From JAFGED01 sp964551295 (GTDB lineage: Bacteria > Chloroflexota > Anaerolineae > B4-G1), in the NCBI GenBank assembly GCA_964551295.1, contig CAZKDJ010000090.1, forward strand, positions 1 through 15,452: DNA of 15,452 nucleotides. Direction: 5' to 3'. Positions 1 through 7,435 of the stretch are shown piece by piece. Within the stretch, counting starts at the first letter, position 1. Each line of letters opens with the position of its first letter. Below the pieces are notes generated by a model that worked only from the letters and a program-made list of their open reading frames with translations, ran no database searches and had not been told where the DNA came from. Position numbers and translations under genes: made by a program.

Positions 1-154
1 CGGCCACCTGGTTCTCGCGCACGATGCACTGCGTCCCCAGCACGATCTCGCCCGACCCCTTCTCGGGAACGCGGTGCACGATCTCCTGGCCCGTGGGGTC
101 CAGGTACTCGATGACGTCCAGAATGCCTCTGATTTTCTCTAGTTTTTCAAGCAT
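1..154 (-). CDS. SPFH/virion-core-like protein, N-terminal part only
   Basis: The first 51 codons of a gene that runs off the left edge. The translation begins MLEKLEKIRGILDVIEYLD, continues with DPTGQEIVHRVPEKGSGEI, then LGTQCIVRENQVA. The pattern I-E-(Y/W)-x-D-x-(T/S)-G, V-x-R-x-P, then G-(T/S)-Q-x-I-V-R-E-N-Q-x-A is what I know from the start of SPFH-domain 'virion core protein' (YdjI-like) proteins, which are cytoplasmic or membrane-associated scaffold proteins of poorly known role. The ATG at 154-152 is well supported by a TAAGGAGGTC Shine-Dalgarno sequence at 158-167. It lies 39 bases downstream of the end of the broken gene at 194-855 on the same strand, so the two may share a transcript. 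Only the N-terminus is visible, so the family call is moderate. Confidence 0.6.
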   Translation of the reverse strand, partial: MLEKLEKIRGILDVIEYLDPTGQEIVHRVPEKGSGEIVLGTQCIVRENQVA

Positions 155-193
155 GATGACCTCCTTATATTGTTGACGAGTTTGGAAAGCATC

Positions 194-855
194 TCATAAC
201 CCTGTACATAGCAGATCACACACATGCTGCGCTTCTTCGATAAATTCGCGCATATCACAAACTTTTATCCATCCGCGGGGGCGACGCACCAAGAGCCAGT
301 TCCCGCTTGACTCTAGCACCAGCCTTGGCCGATCTTGCAAAATTCCGCGACTATATCATAGAAGACCCGGAGCACAGCTGCCTCACTCCAGCCGACTAGA
401 CAGTAGTTCCGGAAAAACGCCGGATAATCCTTGAAATTGATACCGCGCGGGATGACCAATCCAACCAAGGTGTCGATAAAGCCACGGGGCCGCAACTTGA
501 ACTCGGGCAGCTTGATCTGTTTCCACGAGAAAAGGAGCACAGTCTGCCAATGCGCTCGCTTGTACTTGCCGGCTCCAGTGACATAGCGATAATCAAAGAC
601 CATCATTGTGGCATCCCGATATGGTCCGTGCAACAGATTGCAAACAGCCCTAGAACGTCCTCGCCGGAACAAATCGAGACCCGACCGTCGCACCTCATCC
701 GCCAAATATGGCTCGGCTACCTTGTACTGAAGTCCCATTCCCAGGGCGAGCTGTTCCATTGCTTGAGTGCGCTTGTCGCCCTGGCGGACCAGGTTATACT
801 CTAATGTTTCACGTAACGTAAGATCGTCTTCTACGAAGAGAACCTTGTCAGCCAT
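194..855 (-). pseudogene. Receiver-domain start fused to a conserved hypothetical protein, frameshifted near its C-terminus
   Basis: From ATG 855 the first 26 residues (MADKVLFVEDDLTLRETLEY, then NLVRQG) are the beta1-alpha1 start of an OmpR/PhoB-type receiver with its acidic Glu-Asp-Asp pocket. At about residue 27 the protein switches to another family: DKRTQAMEQLALGMG, then LFRRGRSRAVCNLLHG, FDYRYVTGAGKYKRAHWQTV and FRNYCLVG. I recall this pattern in a widespread bacterial family of unknown function. The phospho-accepting Asp and the rest of the receiver are missing. The frame ends in TAG at 315-313, but one base out of register the next codons read ESSGNWLLVRRPRGW...REFIEEA and stop at 196-194, which matches the tail expected for the second family. 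A one-base deletion between about 313 and 317 explains this. Either a sequencing error or a true frameshift is possible; the N-terminal fusion is independent of it. Confidence 0.65.
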
Positions 856-883
856 CTCTACCCCTGCCTCGGAAATAGGTCAA

Positions 884-915
884 CGGATTGAACGGATGAA
901 ACGGATGAAACGGAT
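884..915. repeat. 9-bp tandem repeat, about 3.5 units
   Basis: CGGATTGAA, CGGATGAAA, CGGATGAAA, CGGAT follow one another without spacers, upstream of the broken gene starting at 855. The period is exactly 9, with one variant unit. There are no unique spacers, so it is not a CRISPR. Its role is unknown. Confidence 0.8.
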
Positions 916-975
916 AGGCACGCCATTTTCGTTATTCAGGATGAACGCAGTTCATGGCGACCACTCCGGAAATAT

Positions 976-1002
976 GTAGGGCAAATTGGCAATTTGCCCT
1001 AC
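976..1002. repeat. Palindromic intergenic repeat (GTAG...CTAC type)
   Basis: A perfect 12-bp inverted repeat, GTAGGGCAAATT / AATTTGCCCTAC, around a GGC loop. No T-run follows on either strand, so it does not look like an ordinary terminator. It shares the GTAGGG...CCCTAC ends with other palindromes in the window (around 9573 and in part 5366), which suggests a dispersed REP-like family. Confidence 0.75.
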
Positions 1003-1034
1003 GTCGCGGCGTAATTTCATCACTCAGGGCGTCC

Positions 1035-1136
1035 CAATGAAACATGGTCACTGCTCGCTCCGAGAATAAGCTGCGCTGTCCCCCACCGGGGGGGGAGGGA
1101 CAGGCTGCCCTCTCCCCGAATGGAACAATGGTCACT
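1035..1136. repeat. Direct repeat pair flanking a GC hairpin
   Basis: CAATGAAACATGGTCACT at 1035-1052 recurs as GAATGGAACAATGGTCACT at 1118-1136, differing by one substitution at the start, one internal substitution and one extra A. Between them 1076-1103 forms an imperfect GC hairpin with a perfect 7-bp outer stem (CTGTCCC / GGGACAG). The right-hand copy contains the TGA stop (1134-1132) of the kinase/nucleotidyltransferase gene. The hairpin may act as its transcription terminator, although no U-tract follows on the minus strand. The rest of 856-1131 holds only the tandem repeat and palindrome listed separately. Confidence 0.6.
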
Positions 1137-3057
1137 CCTCCGAAAACGCCTTCAACGTCGCCAGGTAGTACTCGGGCAAACCGATGTCAAAGCGCTGGCC
1201 GTCCACGACCAACCCCAGAAACCCGTCCTCCTGCCGCAGCCGATCCAGCGTCGAGGTGAGCTGGAACTCGCCCCGCTCGCGCACGTTGTGCTGGATGTGC
1301 TCCTCGATGTAGTCGAATATCTGCGGCTTGATCACGTACTGCCCAAAGACGGTCAGGTACTCGTCCTCCGGCAGGTCAGGCACGCGCAGATTGTTGCGCG
1401 CATAGTCCACCGTCGGCTTTTCGGCAAACTCGGTCACGCTGATCAAATCCTCCTCGTCCTCGATCCACACCCCCGTCGCCGTCCCGAAGTTGGCGATCAT
1501 GCCCTCGGGCGTGCGGCGCAGGCCGAGCACGCTCTTCCCGTGCTTGTTGTAGGCCTCGACCAACTGCCGCGCACACGAGCGCTCCCCTTCGGAACGATAG
1601 ATGTGGTCACCCAACATCAGCAGGAACGGCTCGTTGCCCACCGCCTCTCGCGCGCAGTAGACGGCGTGGCCGAATCCCTCTTGCTTGTCCTGGATGGCAA
1701 AAGAGACCCGCTGTCCGATATCCAGAATGCGCCGCGCATAATCCTGAAAGTGGCGCGGCAGCTTGTTATAGTTCTCGATGCTCACCTGCACGTTAAAGAA
1801 CGACTGGAAGGCCTCCAGGTCTTGTTCCTGCACGATGATGATCACCTCGTCGATCCCAGCCTTGAACGCCTCCTCGACGATCAGCAGGATGGCGGGCTTG
1901 GCAATCCCGTCGCGATCGACGATGGGGAACAGCTCCTTCTTGGTCGCCTTGGAGGCCGGGAACAGGCGCGTGCCGAAACCGGCGGCGGGGATCACGGCCT
2001 TGCGCACCTTCTGCCCGGCGTGCAGCGTCAGCGGCAGGCAGTCCATCTCCAGATCGCGCTCGATAATCTCGATCACCGCCTGCTGGTCGGCCTCGCTGCG
2101 GGCGATGAACTGGGCCGTGCCGTCGCCCTGCGAGCCGACCCCCTTCCCGCCCCAGATGTGCGGCTTGAGCGGCTCGTAATTCAGCACGCGGTGCAGCACG
2201 GGCGCGGTCAGCTCCTCCGAGCAGGCGGGGATCGCGTACCGGTCGAAGAACACCTGCGCCTCGCCCATCAGCGCGCCAATCCGCTGACCATCTCCCGCTT
2301 GCAGCGCCGCCACGGCCTGGTGCACGACCCGCTTGTTGATCGGCCCCAGCAGCTCCTGCACGCCTCTCTCGACCTCGGTCTCGGCGAAGGGGTAAGAGTG
2401 GTTCAGGCGAGCCAGGATCTCCATGGTGTCCTTCTCCGCCTGCAGATCAACGATCACGAAATACAGATCGTCGGGCACCTGTAGCTCGTCCACCTCCAGG
2501 TGGTCGCCGTCGTATGTCATCAGGATAGGCCGGTTGCCAAAGGCGCACCCCTGGTCCATGCGCCCGCAGCGCGAGGGGGTGGTGATCTCGCCCAAGTAGG
2601 CCAGCTCCATCTCGCCGCGCGTGGTCATCTTCAGGTCGTAGACCCGGTTGAACGCTCGCGCCGTCAGGACGCAGACCGCCGCGCTGGATGAGAGTCCCTT
2701 CTTGATCGGCAGGTCGGTTTCGTAATTGTCGATCACCAAGCCGCGCACGTGATAGTGGGTCAGGATCTGGTACGCCACCCCGGCCATGTAGCTCCAAAAG
2801 CCACCTTTTTGCGCCTCTTCCAGGAGCGCGCGGGACTCCATCGGGATCTCGTACGGGCCGCGCCGCTCCCCATCCGGCTTGGTCGAGCTCAACACCAACG
2901 CGGTGGGGTGCGGCTCAACCTCGGCGTAGGTGCCCTGGTCGGTGCCCGTGAGCAGCGTGTAGCCCTTTTCGATCTCGGCATTGATGCGCCGGTAGCCGCC
3001 GGCCCAGTCCGAGTGCTCGCCAAACAGACAGATGCGTCCGGGAACGAATATCTTCAT
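1132..3057 (-). CDS. Bifunctional GHMP sugar-1-kinase / sugar-1-phosphate nucleotidyltransferase fusion
   Basis: A 641-residue cytoplasmic protein of two enzymes. Residues 1-350 are a GHMP kinase of the galactokinase/glucuronokinase type. They show the sugar-binding motif PGRICLFGEHSDWAGG (6-21), the ATP loop PIKKGLSSSAA (117-127) and the C-terminal glycine motif GGKGVGSQGDGTAQF (303-317). Residues 352-641 are a GalU-like nucleotidyltransferase: IPAAGFGTRLFPASK (356-370), then KKELFPIVD, LMLGDHIY (480-487), EFAEKP (543-548), GEFQLT (596-601) and FDIGLPEYYLA (623-633). Known families imply free sugar to sugar-1-phosphate to NDP-sugar (probably UDP) in one polypeptide; the sugar cannot be read from sequence. 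ATG 3057 is chosen because GGAGGAG lies 7 bases upstream and the conserved fold begins at once. The frame stays open another 73 codons upstream but that part is an Arg/Gly-rich shadow of the sulfatase gene. It starts one base after the sulfatase stop, so the two are co-transcribed. Confidence 0.87.
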   Translation of the reverse strand: MKIFVPGRICLFGEHSDWAGGYRRINAEIEKGYTLLTGTDQGTYAEVEPHPTALVLSSTKPDGERRGPYEIPMESRALLEEAQKGGFWSYMAGVAYQILTHYHVRGLVIDNYETDLPIKKGLSSSAAVCVLTARAFNRVYDLKMTTRGEMELAYLGEITTPSRCGRMDQGCAFGNRPILMTYDGDHLEVDELQVPDDLYFVIVDLQAEKDTMEILARLNHSYPFAETEVERGVQELLGPINKRVVHQAVAALQAGDGQRIGALMGEAQVFFDRYAIPACSEELTAPVLHRVLNYEPLKPHIWGGKGVGSQGDGTAQFIARSEADQQAVIEIIERDLEMDCLPLTLHAGQKVRKAVIPAAGFGTRLFPASKATKKELFPIVDRDGIAKPAILLIVEEAFKAGIDEVIIIVQEQDLEAFQSFFNVQVSIENYNKLPRHFQDYARRILDIGQRVSFAIQDKQEGFGHAVYCAREAVGNEPFLLMLGDHIYRSEGERSCARQLVEAYNKHGKSVLGLRRTPEGMIANFGTATGVWIEDEEDLISVTEFAEKPTVDYARNNLRVPDLPEDEYLTVFGQYVIKPQIFDYIEEHIQHNVRERGEFQLTSTLDRLRQEDGFLGLVVDGQRFDIGLPEYYLATLKAFSEE

Positions 3058-3058
3058 C

Positions 3059-4564
3059 CTATATCTCCTCCTCGTGTTCGATCTTGACGCCCTTGCTGGG
3101 CAGTCCCGTGTCGTAATCCCGCACCACGGGCGCGTAGCCGTCGGCCGGGCGGGGGCGGAACTTGCCCCGCCACCCGAACCGCCGCGTATCGCGCCAGGGC
3201 CGCCTCTCCCAACTGGGGCCGCGGAAGGGATCGCGTTTCTCGTACATCCAATCCAGCAGGCGGTCGTGCAGCGCATCCCGCACGTCCCTGTAGCCGGGAT
3301 GGCCGATCAGGTTGATCACCTCGGTCGGGTCCGCCTCCAGGTCGTACAGCTCGTCGGTGTGCAGCAGGTTGATCACCAGCTTGTGGCGGCCGCTGACGAT
3401 GCAGCGCAGGGGCTGGAACCCGCCCCAGGAATCGTGCTCGACCTCGTAGCGCTGGAACTCTACCACCACGCTCCTCTCCGGGTCCTCTTCCCCTTGCAGG
3501 AGCGGCGCGATGCTGCGGCCCTCCAGGATCGGCGGCGCGTCGAGGCCGGACAGTTCCAGCATCGCCGGCAGGAGATCGACGTGGCTCACCAGCGTCTGGT
3601 TGACGGCGCCGGGCTCGGCGCCCTCCGGCCGTTCGACGATCAGGGGCACGTGCGCAATCTCCTCGTACGCCACCGGCCCCTTGCTCATCAGCCGATGCGC
3701 GCCCAGCATGTCGCCGTGATCGGAGGTAAAGATGATATACGTATCTTCCGGCGCCAGCGCGTGTGCCGCGTCGATGACGCGGCCGATCTCGCTATCGACA
3801 AAGCTGTTACAGCCAAAGTACATCGGGAAGCGCAGGCAGCCGTCTTCCAGGTGGACGTCGTCGGCCGCGGCCCACTCCCGCTGGTGGGCGGGCTTGTCCT
3901 CCAGCGTGTCGTACGCCGCCGGCCCCACCGGATAGTCATAGCGCTCGAACTTGGCCACATATTCCGGGGGGCAGGTGAAGGGATGGTGCGGCTCGTCGTA
4001 GGAGACGACCAGCAGGAACAGCTCGCCTGACCGCCGTTGCTCCAGAAAATCAATCGCCCGGTCAGAAACGCGATGCGCCCAGGTGAACTCGGCCCGCACG
4101 TCGTGCGCCCGGAGGTCCGCGAGCGTAGAAAGCCCTCTGCGCCACAGGCGGATTTCGTCCTCGCTCAACTCGTCCAGGTAGCGCCGTCCGTCATACCAAT
4201 AGGCCTCGTCCCAGCCGTCGGGGCAGCGCCCGGTGCCGAAATAGTCGTGCCCGTCCAGGTGCCACTTGCCCACGTAGGCCGTCCGGTAGCCGCCATCGCG
4301 GAAGCGCTGGCCCATGGTCTTGACGTTATCCCCAAGGGGCAGGTTATTCGTCCAGGCGCCAGCCGAGTGAGGATAGATGCCCGTAAAAATGCCCGCTCGT
4401 GCGGGGGTGCACAGCGGGCAGGTGGTGTAGGCTTGGGCGAACGTGACGCCGTTCGTGGCGAGATCATCGATGTTGGGCGTCTCCAGTTCGGGATGGCCGT
4501 AGGCGCCCAAGATGTTCGTCGCCTGCGTATCCGTCATGATGAACACGAAATTAGGCCCTGACAC
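3059..4564 (-). CDS. Type I sulfatase (formylglycine-dependent, CxPxR)
   Basis: A 501-residue sulfatase of the alkaline phosphatase superfamily, predicted to hydrolyse a sulfate ester, probably on a glycan given its neighbours. Visible motifs are the N-terminal metal site IMTDTQ (9-14), the active-site signature CTPAR with Cys52 as the residue converted to formylglycine, the second signature AYVGKWHLDGH, and the late metal site FTSDHGDMLGAHR with a following SKGP lysine. Cys rather than Ser at the signature points to maturation by an FGE-type enzyme, which is not encoded in this window. No signal peptide is seen, so it is likely cytoplasmic and would act on imported sugars. GTG 4564 is chosen over the upstream in-frame start at 4609 because GGAGGGC lies just before it and homology starts at GPNFVFIMTD. 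It overlaps the end of the HAD gene by 14 bases. Confidence 0.88.
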   Translation of the reverse strand: MSGPNFVFIMTDTQATNILGAYGHPELETPNIDDLATNGVTFAQAYTTCPLCTPARAGIFTGIYPHSAGAWTNNLPLGDNVKTMGQRFRDGGYRTAYVGKWHLDGHDYFGTGRCPDGWDEAYWYDGRRYLDELSEDEIRLWRRGLSTLADLRAHDVRAEFTWAHRVSDRAIDFLEQRRSGELFLLVVSYDEPHHPFTCPPEYVAKFERYDYPVGPAAYDTLEDKPAHQREWAAADDVHLEDGCLRFPMYFGCNSFVDSEIGRVIDAAHALAPEDTYIIFTSDHGDMLGAHRLMSKGPVAYEEIAHVPLIVERPEGAEPGAVNQTLVSHVDLLPAMLELSGLDAPPILEGRSIAPLLQGEEDPERSVVVEFQRYEVEHDSWGGFQPLRCIVSGRHKLVINLLHTDELYDLEADPTEVINLIGHPGYRDVRDALHDRLLDWMYEKRDPFRGPSWERRPWRDTRRFGWRGKFRPRPADGYAPVVRDYDTGLPSKGVKIEHEEEI

Positions 4565-5420
4565 GTTCGCCCTCCAGGACAAAGTGCTCGATGGCCACCG
4601 CCGCGCCATCCTCCGTCACCGGCGGTGCGACCCAGTCGGCGGCGGCCTTGACCGCCGGGCTGCCGTTGCCCATCGCCACGCTAAAGCCGGCCCAAGCGAT
4701 CATGGGCAGGTCGTTCTCCTGGTCGCCGATGGCCATGACCTGCGCCCGTGGAACGTCCAGGTGCTCGGCCAGCCGGCGCAGCGCGTCCCCTTTGGAGACG
4801 CCCAACGGATTCCCCTCGACGATTCTCGCGTGAGAGCGCGTCAACTCCATCTGCCCGGCAAACGCCTGACGCAGCTCTGCCAGGACATCCTGCGCCTCGT
4901 CTGGATCGACAAAGACGAGGAACTTGACCGGGGCGTGCCGCTGGAGCACGGACGCGAGGTCATCCACCCACACCAGTCGCCGGCCCAGCATGTCGCGGTA
5001 GAATCGCTCCGGATGCCGCTTCTCATCCAAAAAGACCTCGTCGTCGGCGTAGAGCACGCAGTGCCACCCACGCCGAGCCGTGAACGCCAGCACTTGACGC
5101 ACCAGCGCCGGGTCCATCGTCGCGCGGTAGATGGGCGCCTCCGCGTCCGGCGCCTGGATCAGCCCGCCCTGGTAGCAGATCAACGGCGCGGCGAGACCTA
5201 GGTCGCGGGCGAATGGGAGCAGGAAGTCGAACATGCGCCCCGTGGCCAAGGTGACGATCACCCCGCGCGCCTGGGCGGCGGCGATGGCCCGGCGCACCCG
5301 GTCGCTCCGGATGACCATGCTGTCGTCCATCAGCGTGCCGTCCAGATCAAGGGCCAGCAATCGGATGTGGGACAATGGCGACCCTTCGGGTCGCTCGGCA
5401 ACTTGTCCTACAGTGGTCAC
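4551..5420 (-). CDS. HAD-superfamily (Cof-type) sugar phosphatase
   Basis: A 289-residue haloacid-dehalogenase phosphatase of the Cof/YbiV type (class IIB cap), probably acting on a sugar phosphate in the cytoplasm. All four motifs are present: I, LALDLDGTL (nucleophile Asp25, acid Asp27); II, TLATGR; III, the Lys in GVSKGDAL; IV, IGDQENDLPM. The motif-I to motif-IV spacing with a large cap between LICYQGG and VSKGD fits the family. GTG 5420 overlaps the prmC stop as GTGA and has GGAGGTG six bases upstream, so translation is probably coupled. Oddly, codons 3-19 lie in a palindromic repeat (5366-5412) and encode a non-conserved leader before SHIRLLALD. A TTG at 5375 is the alternative start if the leader is not used. 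Confidence 0.85.
   Translation of the reverse strand: MTTVGQVAERPEGSPLSHIRLLALDLDGTLMDDSMVIRSDRVRRAIAAAQARGVIVTLATGRMFDFLLPFARDLGLAAPLICYQGGLIQAPDAEAPIYRATMDPALVRQVLAFTARRGWHCVLYADDEVFLDEKRHPERFYRDMLGRRLVWVDDLASVLQRHAPVKFLVFVDPDEAQDVLAELRQAFAGQMELTRSHARIVEGNPLGVSKGDALRRLAEHLDVPRAQVMAIGDQENDLPMIAWAGFSVAMGNGSPAVKAAADWVAPPVTEDGAAVAIEHFVLEGERVRA
5366..5412. repeat. Palindromic element inside the 5' end of the HAD gene
   Basis: Outer arms TGTGGGACAA (5366-5375) and TTGTCCTACA (5403-5412) pair with one mismatch, and an inner perfect hairpin GCGACCC-TTC-GGGTCGC occupies 5378-5394. Its ends resemble the GTAGGG...CCCTAC palindromes elsewhere in the window. It sits within the first codons of the HAD phosphatase and leaves the frame open. 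Confidence 0.6.
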
Positions 5421-6271
5421 GTTTGCACCTCCAGCACCCGGTCGCGTCCAGCCAGGTCGGGGTGCACGCGGATAGCGGCCTGGGAAAAGTAGGTGCGCGC
5501 TAGTCGCCGGGCTGCCCCTCCCTGATCGGCGTCGATCTCGACCAGGATCGCGCCGCCAGGTTCTAACACCGCCGGCGCCTGGGCCAGCAGCCGCCGGACG
5601 ACCGCCAGGCCATCCGGTCCGCCGTCGAGCGCCAGCCGCGGCTCGTGGTCGCGCACCGAGATGGGCAGCGAGGCGCAGTCGCCCGTGGAGACATAGGGCG
5701 GATTGGAGACAATCAGGTCCGCCGGCCCGGGCAGCGAGCTCAAGACGTCGCCGGCGATCAACTGCACCCGGTCCGCCACGCCGTGCCGCTCGACGTTCCG
5801 TCGGGCCACGGCCAGCGCCGCCGGCGAGAGATCGATGGCGCAGACGGTGGCCCGGGGCAGGTGCACCCCCAGGGCCACGGCGATGCAACCGGAGCCGGTG
5901 CCCACGTCCACGATAGTCGCGGGTCGGCGCGCCAGCGCCAAGTCGACCAGCGTCTCCGTCTCCGGGCGGGGAATCAGCACCTCGGACGTGACCGCGAAAT
6001 CCAGTCCATAGAACTCGACACGACCGGTGAGGTAGGGAAGTGGATAGCCGGAAGCGCGACGGCGGATGAGGGTTTGGTAGTCGGTCAGTTGGCTGGTTGT
6101 CAAGATGCGTTCGGGATGGGCCAGCAGGCTGGCGCGCGACCCGTCCAACACGTGTACCAAAAGCATCTCGGCTTCAAGCAATGGCGTATCCGTGATGACC
6201 TCCAGCTCGATGGCAGCCTGGGCCAAGGCCCACCCAACGCGCGACGCCGAGCGCTGGCTTGTGCTCGGCAT
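5417..6271 (-). CDS. prmC: Release factor glutamine methyltransferase PrmC (HemK)
   Basis: A SAM-dependent N5-glutamine methyltransferase that methylates the GGQ glutamine of release factors, cytoplasmic. From ATG 6271 it has 284 residues, the usual PrmC length. An alpha-helical N-terminal domain (about 1-85) includes PLPYLTGRVEFYG, followed by LIPRPETE (99-106), the SAM motif DVGTGSGC (122-129), and the catalytic NPPY (190-193). It lies directly downstream of prfA, whose product is its substrate; this pairing is common in bacteria. The start is uncertain: a GTG at 6328, seven bases after the prfA stop, would add 19 residues, but those residues are not PrmC-like and neither start has a convincing Shine-Dalgarno sequence. 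Its stop overlaps the HAD start as GTGA. Confidence 0.92.
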   Translation of the reverse strand: MPSTSQRSASRVGWALAQAAIELEVITDTPLLEAEMLLVHVLDGSRASLLAHPERILTTSQLTDYQTLIRRRASGYPLPYLTGRVEFYGLDFAVTSEVLIPRPETETLVDLALARRPATIVDVGTGSGCIAVALGVHLPRATVCAIDLSPAALAVARRNVERHGVADRVQLIAGDVLSSLPGPADLIVSNPPYVSTGDCASLPISVRDHEPRLALDGGPDGLAVVRRLLAQAPAVLEPGGAILVEIDADQGGAARRLARTYFSQAAIRVHPDLAGRDRVLEVQT

Positions 6272-6335
6272 CCGGCTGCCTGCATCCCGTTTTCGGCTCT
6301 CTTTTTCTGCTGTCAGGATCGCAGCCACGCTGTAT

Positions 6336-7412
6336 TTATCCGCCCTCTCCCAGTGCCTGCAGTCGCTCCGCTTGCTCTTGCGCGGCCAACTCATCGATGA
6401 AGGGGGCAAGCTCGCCGTCCAGTGTATTGGACAATTGATGCAGCGTCAGACCAACACGGTGATCGGTGACCCGGTTCTGGGGAAAGTTGTAGGTGCGAAT
6501 TTTCTCGCTGCGCTCGCCGGTTCCCACCTGCGACCGACGCGCCTCGGCCACCTCGGCCTCCTGCTTCTGCCGCTCCTGCTCGTAGAGCCTGGCCCGCAGG
6601 ACGGCCATGGCGCGCATCCGGTTCTGCGTCTGCGAGCGCTCGCTTTCGCAGGAGACGACCATGCCAGTAGGCTTGTGGGTGATGCGGATGGCGGTGGCGT
6701 TCTTTTGCATGTGCTGCCCGCCGGGGCCGGAGGCACCGTATGTAGCGATCTCGAGCTCCTTGGAATCGATGTCGACCTCGACGTCGTCCACCTCCGGCAA
6801 CACGGCGACAGTGGCCGTGGAAGTGTGGATGCGGCCAGAGGACTCGGTAGTCGGCACTCGTTGAACGCGATGGACGCCGCTCTCATACTTAAAGCGGGAG
6901 AAAGCACCCTGCCCCTGGACACCAAAGATGACCTCCTTGTACCCACCGACGCCGGTGGCGTTGCCGCTCAATAGCTCCGTCTTCCACCCCTGGCGCTCGG
7001 CGTAGCGGGTGTACATGCGATAAAGATCGGCGGCAAAGATGCCCGCCTCGTCGCCGCCCGCCCCGGCGCGGATCTCGATGATCACGTCCCTGGCGTCGCG
7101 CGGATCCTTGGGCAGCAACAGGTGCTGGAGGCGCTCTTCCAAGTCCTCCAGCCGGGCCTCTAGTTCCGCGATCTCTCCCTCGGCCATTTCTCGCAGTTCG
7201 GGGTCGACATCCTCGACCAGCAGCGTCTGGGCTCCTTTAAGCTCCTCGGCCGTGGCTTTGTACTCGCGGTAGGCGCTGACGACGTCCTCAAGGTCGGCTC
7301 GCTCCTTGGCATACTCTGCCACGCGCTCATAGTCCTGCGCCACCTCGGGATCGGCCATCAGGTGCGTCAGCTCTTGGTATCGTTCTTCGACCGCTTTTAG
7401 TTTCTCTAGCAT
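6336..7412 (-). CDS. prfA: Peptide chain release factor 1
   Basis: A 358-residue class I release factor that reads UAA/UAG and triggers peptide hydrolysis on the ribosome. The GGQ loop is at 231-233 within SGPGGQHMQKN, and the stop-codon recognition tripeptide is PTT (187-189, the PxT form) in RVPTTESSGRIHTS, which identifies RF1 rather than RF2 (SPF). The N-terminal helical region and the KDPRDARDVIIEIRAGAGGDEA segment are typical, and the length is normal. The context after GGQ (HMQKNATAIRI) differs from the common SVNTTDSAVR form but keeps the motif. ATG 7412 has TGGAGGA five to six bases upstream. It is the first gene of the five-gene unit and lies about 50 bases downstream of a strong promoter. 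Confidence 0.96.
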   Translation of the reverse strand: MLEKLKAVEERYQELTHLMADPEVAQDYERVAEYAKERADLEDVVSAYREYKATAEELKGAQTLLVEDVDPELREMAEGEIAELEARLEDLEERLQHLLLPKDPRDARDVIIEIRAGAGGDEAGIFAADLYRMYTRYAERQGWKTELLSGNATGVGGYKEVIFGVQGQGAFSRFKYESGVHRVQRVPTTESSGRIHTSTATVAVLPEVDDVEVDIDSKELEIATYGASGPGGQHMQKNATAIRITHKPTGMVVSCESERSQTQNRMRAMAVLRARLYEQERQKQEAEVAEARRSQVGTGERSEKIRTYNFPQNRVTDHRVGLTLHQLSNTLDGELAPFIDELAAQEQAERLQALGEGG

Positions 7413-7435
7413 AATCCTCCAGACTCACGCATAGA

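Noticed and set aside
884..915. Possible CRISPR array
   Set aside because: Units are 9 bp and contiguous, with no spacers. No cas gene is present in the window.
1120..2484. 454-codon open frame on the plus strand, antisense to the kinase/nucleotidyltransferase gene
   Set aside because: The minus strand holds conserved GHMP and GalU motifs. The plus frame is Leu/Val/His/Arg-rich with no recognisable domain, as expected for a shadow in GC-rich DNA.
3058..3276. 73-codon N-terminal extension of the kinase/nucleotidyltransferase
   Set aside because: Arg/Gly/Pro-rich, lies wholly within the sulfatase gene, and the ATG at 3057 has its own good ribosome site directly before the conserved fold.
3032..4030. 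332-codon open frame on the plus strand, antisense to the sulfatase
   Set aside because: Composition is Val/Gln/His/Arg-rich without motifs, while the opposite strand has a full sulfatase with CTPAR and GKWH signatures.
5421..5888. 156-codon upstream extension of the HAD gene
   Set aside because: It lies inside prmC and is extremely Arg/Gly/Ala-rich. The GTG at 5420 with GGAGGTG is the natural start.
6336..7412. Release factor 2 instead of release factor 1
   Set aside because: The recognition tripeptide is PTT (PxT), not SPF, there is no programmed frameshift, and prmC follows, so RF1 is the better call.
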